Assembly (NCBI GenBank): GCA_028686135.1
Contig: JAQUCP010000002.1
Coordinates: 62,001 to 126,000, forward strand
Reading direction: 5' to 3'
Source: UBA12481 sp012523435
GTDB lineage: Bacteria > Bacteroidota > Bacteroidia > Bacteroidales > UBA12481
DNA length: 64,000 nt
In this document: positions 57,707-64,000 of the stretch, one piece after another
Layout of the letters: each line of letters opens with the position of its first letter
How positions within the stretch are numbered: the first letter of the stretch is position 1
Made by a program: the position numbers and the translations under genes
The notes under the pieces: model-generated
What the model was told of the DNA's origin: nothing
Database searches by the model: none
Seen by the model: only the letters and a program-made list of their open reading frames with translations

Positions 57707-58621
57707 TTAATTACCGGTTATGTTCAGATTAGCCACGGTGGCCATCAGAATACTGTTCATTTTAGAGTTTTCCGAATCGGATCGTGAAGTAAGCACTATA
57801 GGTGCTGAGGCACCAAGGATGATGGAGGCCACTTTTGCATCGGCGAAGAATGTTAATGCTTTGTAGAGTACATTACCCGTATCTATTTGTGGCATAAGAA
57901 GTAGATCAGCATCTCCGGCAACCTCTCCCGAAATGTGTTTATGATGGGCACTTTCTTTGCTGATAGCATTATCAAAAGCCAGCGGCCCGTCAATCAGGCA
58001 TCCGGTAATTTGTTGGCGCCGGTTCATGGCGGTCAGCAGTGCGGCATCGACAGTGGCTGGCATCTGGTCGTTGACAGTTTCAACTGAAGCGATGGCTGCC
58101 ACTTTTGGCCGCTCATATCCAATGGAATGCATAAATTCGATTGCATTTTTGAGAATAGCGGTTTTTTCGTGCAGTCCAGGGGCTATGTTGATAGCCACAT
58201 CGGTGATACCCAGTAGTTTGTGGTAGGCGGGTACTTCGAAAAGAGCGAAATGTGAGAGCAGTTCCCCTTTTCTCAGACCCAACTCTTTGTTAAGGACGCC
58301 TTTAAGAAGTTGGGCTGTTCCGCAGGAGCCTTTCATCAGAATATCGGCTTGGCCTTCTTTAACCAGGGCAACGGATCGAGCCACAGCCTTTACAACATCG
58401 GGTTCATCAATCACTTTGAGATCCTTGATGTTGAGATTGAGTTCATCAGCCAGACTCCAGATCTCTGATTTTTTGCCAATCAGAATGGGACTCACCAGGC
58501 CCTCAGCTGCAGCATCACAAGCAGCTTTGAGGGCATATCGGTCTTGGGCTGCAGCTAATACAAGTCTTTTCGGGGTGTTGGCACTGTTGAGGTTACGAAG
58601 TTCATGAATATGCTTGAACAT
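57707..58621 (-). CDS. ptb: Phosphate butyryltransferase
   Basis: The 304-residue enzyme belongs to the phosphate acyltransferase family: LVLAAAQDRYALKAACDAAAEGLVSPILIGK near the N-terminus, VMKGSCGTAQLLKGVLNKELGLR-type region (here ILMKGSCGTAQLL), and the C-terminal motif GEVAGDADLLLMPQIDTGNVLYKALTF. It converts butyryl-CoA and phosphate to butyryl phosphate for Buk. It is shorter than and distinct from the true Pta gene in the same operon. It starts 42 nt after ackA and is followed by buk after 3 nt. Confidence 0.93.
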   Translation of the reverse strand: MFKHIHELRNLNSANTPKRLVLAAAQDRYALKAACDAAAEGLVSPILIGKKSEIWSLADELNLNIKDLKVIDEPDVVKAVARSVALVKEGQADILMKGSCGTAQLLKGVLNKELGLRKGELLSHFALFEVPAYHKLLGITDVAINIAPGLHEKTAILKNAIEFMHSIGYERPKVAAIASVETVNDQMPATVDAALLTAMNRRQQITGCLIDGPLAFDNAISKESAHHKHISGEVAGDADLLLMPQIDTGNVLYKALTFFADAKVASIILGASAPIVLTSRSDSENSKMNSILMATVANLNITGN

Positions 58622-58663
58622 AACGGGCTTTTTGTTGGTCCTAATTTACCAAAATATTGGTGT

Positions 58664-59872
58664 TTACGAGTGGGCCTTAACAATTCGTTCCGTATCTTCA
58701 GCAATAACCAATTCTTCATTGGTAGGTACTACCATGACGGTTACTTTGGAGGATTCTTGTGAAATCACCGCCAGTTTACCTCGCAGGTTATCATTTTTTG
58801 TTTGATCAAAATCAACACCAAGGAACTGGAGGTTTTGGCAGATGGCTTCGCGAATTTCCGGGCCATTCTCCCCTATCCCACCGGTAAATATCAGTATATC
58901 AACTCCATTCATAGCAGCTGCATAGGCTCCGATATACTTTGTTACTCGGTATTCGAACATTTTCAGAGCCAGCAAGGCTCGTTCATTACCCTTATTCCAT
59001 GCTTCATTTTCAATTTCCCGCATATCTGATGAAACTCCGGAAATACCAAGCATGCCACTATGTTTATTCACCAAGGTGTTAGCAGTTTGCTGATCAATTT
59101 CTTCTTTGTCCATGATGAAAGTGAGAACACCCAGATCGAGGTCGCCTGCGCGGGTACCCATGATGAGGCCCTCAACGGGAGTGAACCCCATTGATGTATC
59201 CACCGAGTTTCCTCCTGAGATAGCTGCAATAGAGGCTCCGTTGCCGAGATGGCAGGTGATGATTTTCTTATCCTCGATAGAGACATTTAATGCTTGGCAT
59301 GCGCTGTGAGCTACGAAACGGTGGGAGGTCCCATGAAAACCGTAACGGCGAATCTTATACTTCTTGTACAAGGAGTAAGGAATGCCGTACATGTAAGCAT
59401 AGTCGGGTATTGTCTGGTGGAATGATGTATCAAAAACTGCAACCTGCTGGATTCCAGGGATCAGTTGTGCCATGGCATCGATACCTTTCAGGTTGGCCGG
59501 ATTATGTAGGGGTGCCAGTTCGAATAGGTTTTCAATGGTCTGATGAACCGATGAATCAATAAAGGCGCTGTCGTTAAAATGTTCTCCGCCGTGGGCTACC
59601 CGGTGACCTACTGCATTGATCTCTTCCAGCCCGGCGATGCAACCATGCTTTTCACTGGTCAGAACCCCCAGTATATATTCTATACCTGTCTGATGATCAA
59701 GGATTTCACCTTCAAAAGTTATTTTTTGCCCATTGGCTTTTGTATGCTTTAAAAAGGAACCTTTTAGCCCGACTTTTTCAACGATGCCCTTAGCCAGCAA
59801 GGTTTTGTCGGTCATATTGAATAACTGATATTTAATAGAGGAGCTCCCGCAATTCAGGACCAATATTTTCAT
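58664..59872 (-). CDS. ackA: Acetate kinase
   Basis: The 402-residue enzyme shows the acetokinase signatures MKILVLNCGSSSIKYQLF, GHRVAHGGEHF, VFDTSFHQTIPDYAYMYGIPY, ITCHLGNGASIAAI, FTPVEGLIMGTRAGDLDLG and FTGGIGENG. Catalytic Asn, Arg, Asp, His and Glu positions of the family are all present. It forms ATP and acetate from acetyl phosphate. It follows hbd by 11 nt and is co-transcribed with pta two genes upstream, so the acetate branch and the butyrate branch share one transcript. Length is normal. Confidence 0.97.
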   Translation of the reverse strand: MKILVLNCGSSSIKYQLFNMTDKTLLAKGIVEKVGLKGSFLKHTKANGQKITFEGEILDHQTGIEYILGVLTSEKHGCIAGLEEINAVGHRVAHGGEHFNDSAFIDSSVHQTIENLFELAPLHNPANLKGIDAMAQLIPGIQQVAVFDTSFHQTIPDYAYMYGIPYSLYKKYKIRRYGFHGTSHRFVAHSACQALNVSIEDKKIITCHLGNGASIAAISGGNSVDTSMGFTPVEGLIMGTRAGDLDLGVLTFIMDKEEIDQQTANTLVNKHSGMLGISGVSSDMREIENEAWNKGNERALLALKMFEYRVTKYIGAYAAAMNGVDILIFTGGIGENGPEIREAICQNLQFLGVDFDQTKNDNLRGKLAVISQESSKVTVMVVPTNEELVIAEDTERIVKAHS

Positions 59873-59883
59873 TACTGTATAGA

Positions 59884-60843
59884 TTAAATGGTTGTGTTCT
59901 CGATTCTCTTCCCGTTCTCGTCATATTGAAAGAAACCTTGGCCGGTGATTCTTCCGAGCCGATTAGCTCTTACCAATCTTTTCAAAAGTGGATTGGCTTT
60001 GTATTTCAGATCACCAAACTCATTGTACAGGTTTTCCAGCCAGCGGACTACTTTATCCAAACCGATTTTATCGGCCAGTTCAAACGGGCCCATTCCAAGA
60101 CCAAGACCGGTTCTAACGGAGATATCGATATCTTCCATCGCGCCGACACCCTCCATATACATTTCGCAAGCTTCGTTGATCAAACTGGAGAACAAACGTA
60201 CCGTGATCAGCCCCGGGCTCTCCTGCACCGGAATCATTTTCTTACCGATCAGGCTGACAAATTTCTTGACATTTTCATACGTTTCATCTGATGTGTAAAG
60301 ACCTCTTGCCACTTCAACAATATTGGCACCAGGATTTGAGGTGGAAAAATGCAAGCTGACACAGCGGTCGTTATGCTTCAGGCCAGTCGAAAGCTCAGTT
60401 GTAACTATGGTGGTTGAGTTAGTTGCGATTATGGTGGTTGGGTCAACATACTCCTCAATGTGCTTGAAAATTTCCTTTCTAAGGCTGATCCGTTCCTCAC
60501 GGATCCTGCTTTTGATGGCTTCAATAACCAAGTCACATCCCTGCAAATCTTTACAGGAAAGGCTTCCTTTGATCCGGTTCATGACACCTCGTTTTTCACC
60601 TTGTGTCATACCCCAGTGGTTGATCATATAATCCAATTCGGATTCAATCCCTTTCTTAGCACTCTCGATCTTTTCCTCGTCCAATTCGATGAACACCACA
60701 TCAATTCCTTTTGTGGCGATCATACGAGCGATCGACTGGCCAACAGAGCCGCAGCCAACGATTCCTACCTTGGAGAAGAGGGTCTTAGGCTTGTTTTTTT
60801 TGCTTAGAGCGTATGGTTCGATGGGTTCGATGATATCAGCCAT
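59884..60843 (-). CDS. 3-hydroxyacyl-CoA (3-hydroxybutyryl-CoA) dehydrogenase, divergent
   Basis: The 319-residue protein has an NAD-binding Rossmann motif VGIVGCGSVGQSIA (about 27-40), the 3HCDH middle LVIEAI and TNSTTIVTTEL, and a C-terminal helical domain with NEFGDLKYKANPLLKRLVRANRLGRITGQGFFQY. It oxidises or reduces 3-hydroxyacyl-CoA; in this operon the reduction of acetoacetyl-CoA on the way to butyryl-CoA is likely. The motif that normally reads HFFNPxP reads HFSTSNP here, although the His and the following Glu keep the right spacing. It has a longer N-terminal extension than usual (about 25 residues). A specialised substrate cannot be excluded. Confidence 0.87.
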   Translation of the reverse strand: MADIIEPIEPYALSKKNKPKTLFSKVGIVGCGSVGQSIARMIATKGIDVVFIELDEEKIESAKKGIESELDYMINHWGMTQGEKRGVMNRIKGSLSCKDLQGCDLVIEAIKSRIREERISLRKEIFKHIEEYVDPTTIIATNSTTIVTTELSTGLKHNDRCVSLHFSTSNPGANIVEVARGLYTSDETYENVKKFVSLIGKKMIPVQESPGLITVRLFSSLINEACEMYMEGVGAMEDIDISVRTGLGLGMGPFELADKIGLDKVVRWLENLYNEFGDLKYKANPLLKRLVRANRLGRITGQGFFQYDENGKRIENTTI

Positions 60844-60860
60844 AATTATGTTTTTATATA

Positions 60861-61865
60861 TTAATAGTTTCCTGCTGCTTGGTTAGCGGTGATCGCTACC
60901 AGATTTACGATATCGCTCACTGAGCATCCCCGGGAGAGGTCATTGATTGGGGCTGCCATCCCCTGGAGAACCGGACCAACTGCTTCGGCATTAGCCAATC
61001 GTTGAACCAGCTTATAGGCAATGTTACCAGTCTCTAATGTCGGGAATACCAAAACGTTAGCTCTACCGGCAATGGGGCTATCCGGGCATTTTTTCCTTCC
61101 GATTGATTCGACGATAGCAGCATCAGCCTGCAATTCACCGTCGATTTGGAATTCAGGAGCCATCTTTTTAGCCAGTTCAGTTGCCTGAACAACTTTATCA
61201 ACCATTTCGTGTTTAGCGCTACCCTTGGTGGAGAAGCTTAGTAAAGCAACTCTTGGTTCCATTTCTGCGATAGACTTGGTTGTTCTGGCGGTACTGACAG
61301 CGATCTCTGCCAACTCGCTGGCGGTAGGATTAGGGTGAACGGCACAGTCGGCAAATACCATCAAACCATTCTCGCCCCATTTTTTATCAGGAAGAATCAT
61401 TAGGAAGGCTCCCGAAACCACCGAAATGCCCGGAAGAGTCTTAACATACTGAAAAGCAGGCCTCAGAACATCACCCGTGGCATTCATTGCTCCTGCAACT
61501 TCTCCATCAGCATCACCGGCTTTAATCATCAGCGTAGCTAAATAAAGGGGATTTTCGAGTAGCCTGATTGCCTCGTCCTTGGTCATTCCTTTGCTCTTCC
61601 TCAGCTCGACCATCAGGTCGGCATACTGCTCTCTCTTAGCATGCTTGGCCGGATCCAGGATCACAGCCTGGTCGATATGCTTAAGACCAAGGTTTTTAGC
61701 TTCACGATAAACCTCTTCGCTATTGGCGGTGAGGATCACCTGAGCCAACCCTTCTGCAATAATTTCATCGGCTGCTCTGAGGGTGCGTTCTTCCAATGAT
61801 TCAGGTAAAACGATTCTCTTGTTATACTTTTTTGCATTCAGCTTGATTCTTTCTAATAATTCCAT
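60861..61865 (-). CDS. pta: Phosphate acetyltransferase
   Basis: The ATG at 61865 (MELLERIKLNAKKYNKRIVLPE) is used; an upstream TTG would add 13 residues unlike the family. The 334-residue short-form Pta contains RIVLPESLEERTLRAADEI, NPTASELAEIAVSTA, ALLSFSTKGSAKHE, FQIDGELQADAAIV and the C-terminal NVLVFPTLETGNIAYKLVQRL. It interconverts acetyl-CoA and acetyl phosphate. No regulatory N-terminal DRTGG domain is present, typical of this short class. It is the first gene of a six-gene operon; a TATATTTG promoter element lies about 37 nt upstream. Confidence 0.95.
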   Translation of the reverse strand: MELLERIKLNAKKYNKRIVLPESLEERTLRAADEIIAEGLAQVILTANSEEVYREAKNLGLKHIDQAVILDPAKHAKREQYADLMVELRKSKGMTKDEAIRLLENPLYLATLMIKAGDADGEVAGAMNATGDVLRPAFQYVKTLPGISVVSGAFLMILPDKKWGENGLMVFADCAVHPNPTASELAEIAVSTARTTKSIAEMEPRVALLSFSTKGSAKHEMVDKVVQATELAKKMAPEFQIDGELQADAAIVESIGRKKCPDSPIAGRANVLVFPTLETGNIAYKLVQRLANAEAVGPVLQGMAAPINDLSRGCSVSDIVNLVAITANQAAGNY

Positions 61866-61901
61866 GTCTATCAATAATTTAGGTAAAGAATTTGATGGAT
61901 A

Positions 61902-61909
61902 CAAATATA
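61902..61909 (-). promoter_or_regulatory. -7 promoter element of the pta-hbd-ackA-ptb-buk-gltP operon
   Basis: TATATTTG on the minus strand matches TAnnTTTG, 36 nt before the pta ATG. No TTG was seen at the normal -33 spacing. The same octamer serves as the presumed element for eno and thrS. Confidence 0.5.
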
Positions 61910-62044
61910 GCCAAAATTGAAAGCCAGTCTGGAGTGTCTGTTATGATTTTTATCAGAAAAGAGAATTTCGGACAACAATAAACATTTTTTAACTTTTGTT
62001 GTTCGAATAAATAGAATGAATATTCCTTTTAAAATCTGATTATC

Positions 62045-64000
62045 ATGATGTTTGATGCTGATCTGATCCGTGGTGTCTATCAAAGTTTTGCCGGCAGGAT
62101 GAACAAAGCCCGCGAACTCTTGAAGAGACCAATGACCTTGACTGATAAGATTCTCTATACACACCTATCAGGTTCATTACCAGAGGTTCCTTACCGCCGG
62201 GGAATTGACTATGCTGAATTTGCCCCTGACCGGGTAGCCATGCAGGATGCAACAGCTCAGATGGCTTTGTTGCAGTTTATGCAGGCTGGGAAAAAGCGGA
62301 CCGCTGTTCCTTCCACCGTGCACTGTGATCATTTGATTCTGGCAAAATCAGGAGCTGCAGCAGATCTAAAAGCAGCCTATGAGTCAAACGAGGAAGTTTT
62401 TAACTTTCTCTCTTCGGTATCTGCTAAGTATGGCATCGGTTTCTGGAAGCCCGGAGCCGGGATCATTCATCAGGTTTTGTTGGAGAACTATGCTTTCCCT
62501 GGGGGAATGATGGTTGGCACTGACTCACACACGGTTAATGCCGGAGGCCTTGGCATGGTTGCCATCGGGGTTGGCGGAGCTGACGCAGTAGATGTGATGG
62601 CTGGAATGCCTTGGGAGTTAAGGTTTCCAAAGTATATCGGAGTGAAGCTCACTGGTCGAATGAACGGCTGGACTTCGGCAAAAGATGTGATCCTGAAGGT
62701 TGCCGGAATCCTCACGGTGAAAGGAGGAACTGGCTCTATCCTGGAATATTTCGGCGATGGAGCACAAACCATATCAGCAACCGGAAAGGGTACAATCTGC
62801 AATATGGGTGCAGAGATTGGAGCTACTACCTCCTTATTCGGATACGACTCTAAGATGTCGGATTACCTGAAAGCAACCGAACGAAGCGAAATTGCTACTC
62901 TGGCTGATCAAATTGCGCCTCACCTTACGGGGGATCCTGAGGTTTATGCTAACCCGGAAGCCTATTTCGATCAGGTGATCGAGATCAACTTGAGCGAGCT
63001 GGAGCCTTACATTAATGGTCCGTTTACCCCCGATAAAGCATGGCCCATTTCGCAATTTGCTCAAGCGGTTCGGGAGCATGGTTACCCTACCCGATTGGAG
63101 GTTGGATTGATTGGATCATGCACAAACTCATCTTATGAAGACCTCACACGTGCTGCCTCCGTTGCCAAGCAGGCACTGGACCAAAATCTTAAGGTGAAGT
63201 CGGAGTTTACTGTAACCCCGGGATCCGAAATGGTTCGCTATACCATTGAACGGGATGGTTTGCTGGATCTCTTCGAGAAAATTGGCGGAGTGGTTCTGGC
63301 CAACGCCTGTGGTCCCTGTATCGGTCAGTGGGCTAGGCATAATGCCGACCGGCAGGAAAAAAACTCAATCATCACCTCTTTCAACCGGAACTTTGCCAGT
63401 CGTAACGATGGTAACCCAAACACCAACGCCTTTGTGGCTTCGCCAGAGATTGTCACTGCCCTTGCCATTGCCGGAGATCTGACATTTAATCCGCTCACTG
63501 ACAGGCTGATTAATGAAGACGGAGTGCCGGTCAAGCTGAAAGAACCACAGGGAGAGGAGTTTCCATCTCTCGGCTTTGATGTGAAAGATAATGGATACCA
63601 GGAACCTGCTTCCGATGGAAGTAAGATCAACGTTGTGATCAATCCTGTTTCCACCCGGTTACAGAAATTGGAACCTTTTAAGCCTTGGGATGGAAAAGAC
63701 ATGACCGGTATGAAGCTGTTAATTAAGGTGTTGGGAAAATGTACTACTGATCATATTTCAATGGCTGGTAAATGGTTACGCTTCCGTGGCCATCTGGAGA
63801 ATATTTCCAATAACCTCCTGATTGGAGCAGTCAATTATTTCAATCAAGAGATCAACTCTGTAAGGAATAGCTTGAATAACAAGTACTTACCAGTACCGGA
63901 TTCGGCACGTTTTTATCAGGCTAATGGCGTTGGATCAATCGTTGTAGGAGATGAGAACTACGGAGAAGGATCTTCCAGAGAGCATGCAGCAATGGAGCCC
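62045..64000 (+). CDS. Aconitate hydratase, 3' end outside window
   Basis: The frame opens at ATG ATG (62045 and 62048) and runs to the window end without a stop, 652 residues seen. It has the aconitase domains in order: RVAMQDATAQMALLQFM, HCDHLILA, GTDSHTVNAGGLGMVAIGVGG, and the three [4Fe-4S] ligands Cys359 (GSCTNSS), Cys422 and Cys425 (NACGPCIGQ), then ITSFNRNF and the swivel-domain start DHISMAGKWLRFRG and GDENYGEGSSREHA. The sequence type is the mitochondrial-like form common in Bacteroidota. It isomerises citrate and isocitrate. It is transcribed divergently from the pta operon, and no citrate synthase or isocitrate dehydrogenase is in the window. Confidence 0.96.
   Translation, partial: MMFDADLIRGVYQSFAGRMNKARELLKRPMTLTDKILYTHLSGSLPEVPYRRGIDYAEFAPDRVAMQDATAQMALLQFMQAGKKRTAVPSTVHCDHLILAKSGAAADLKAAYESNEEVFNFLSSVSAKYGIGFWKPGAGIIHQVLLENYAFPGGMMVGTDSHTVNAGGLGMVAIGVGGADAVDVMAGMPWELRFPKYIGVKLTGRMNGWTSAKDVILKVAGILTVKGGTGSILEYFGDGAQTISATGKGTICNMGAEIGATTSLFGYDSKMSDYLKATERSEIATLADQIAPHLTGDPEVYANPEAYFDQVIEINLSELEPYINGPFTPDKAWPISQFAQAVREHGYPTRLEVGLIGSCTNSSYEDLTRAASVAKQALDQNLKVKSEFTVTPGSEMVRYTIERDGLLDLFEKIGGVVLANACGPCIGQWARHNADRQEKNSIITSFNRNFASRNDGNPNTNAFVASPEIVTALAIAGDLTFNPLTDRLINEDGVPVKLKEPQGEEFPSLGFDVKDNGYQEPASDGSKINVVINPVSTRLQKLEPFKPWDGKDMTGMKLLIKVLGKCTTDHISMAGKWLRFRGHLENISNNLLIGAVNYFNQEINSVRNSLNNKYLPVPDSARFYQANGVGSIVVGDENYGEGSSREHAAMEP

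Noticed and set aside
1..64000. CRISPR arrays, prophage, insertion sequences or restriction/defence genes
   Set aside because: No regularly spaced repeats, transposase, integrase, phage structural, methyltransferase or nuclease-effector genes were seen on either strand.

Overview
The window is a piece of a Bacteroidota chromosome, most likely a Bacteroidales/Marinilabiliales-like anaerobe or facultative anaerobe and probably assembled from metagenomic reads. Evidence for the phylum includes GldA/GldF/GldG-type ABC genes, DUF4293, DUF6165 and HYC_CC_PP-type proteins, a TonB-dependent receptor with a carboxypeptidase-regulatory-like front domain, WbqC next to signal peptidase genes, and several promoters of the Bacteroidota type (TTTG or TTG, 19-20 nt, TAnnTTTG). 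Shine-Dalgarno sequences are rare, so the few strong ones (infC, the AsnC/Lrp regulator, a lipoprotein gene) stand out. No phage, insertion sequence, CRISPR array or classical defence system was found.

Layout. 1-2.8 kb: end of an Omp85-type outer-membrane protein, an exported protein of unknown role, a glycosyltransferase family 9 (heptosyltransferase-like) gene and DUF6165. 2.9-6.0 kb: a metal-handling operon (Cys/His-rich HYC_CC_PP protein, TonB-dependent receptor, HMA metallochaperone). 6.1-9.0 kb: argR-argG-argH, with an ArgH that lacks its usual C-terminal part. 9.0-13.9 kb: nth and the ABC set gldA-gldF-gldG-DUF4340. 14.0-19.2 kb: proS - unknown gene - M49-type metallopeptidase - tilS. 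19.3-22.3 kb: a Tyr/Trp- and Ser/Arg-rich lipoprotein and a FadL/OmpP1-like porin. 22.3-27.3 kb: dapB, three tandem signal peptidase I paralogues and WbqC; two of the paralogues lack both catalytic residues. 27.4-30.8 kb: thrS-infC-rpmI-rplT, with an infC that very probably starts on AUU, and two tRNA-Leu genes. 30.8-35.5 kb: a SirB1-like protein, nucleoside phosphorylase, DUF4293, pyrB-pyrI, a YigZ/IMPACT protein and tRNA-Lys. 35.8-41.1 kb: divergent clpC and gyrA. 41.2-45.6 kb: a TPR protein, a broken polyferredoxin gene at an assembly gap flanked by an exact 127-nt repeat, an Arg/Ser/Thr-rich secreted protein with an OB-like tail, and a TonB-like protein. 45.7-54.4 kb: eno, a PduO-type cobalamin adenosyltransferase coupled to an internally repeated protein, an AsnC/Lrp regulator, a serine hydrolase, an HD protein, a C69 dipeptidase, pyrD and an XRE regulator. 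54.4-55.1 kb: an AT-rich gene-free stretch with repeated palindromic sites. 55.1-61.9 kb: tRNA-Gly and a six-gene operon pta-hbd-ackA-ptb-buk-gltP. 62.0-64.0 kb: aconitase, cut by the window end.

How the genes work together. The pta/ackA and ptb/buk pairs, with a 3-hydroxyacyl-CoA dehydrogenase, point to ATP formation from acetyl-CoA and from butyryl-CoA or branched acyl-CoA, next to a dicarboxylate/amino-acid symporter; this fits amino-acid or organic-acid fermentation. The 2.9-6.0 kb operon looks like outer-membrane capture plus periplasmic handling of a soft metal, probably copper. Much of the rest is housekeeping: arginine and pyrimidine synthesis, translation, envelope export and protein quality control. 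The most unusual items are the signal peptidase triplet with two predicted pseudo-enzymes, the AUU start of infC, the non-canonical zinc motif of the M49 peptidase, the repeat protein tied to cobalamin adenosyltransferase, and the repeated palindromes in the gene-free stretch.
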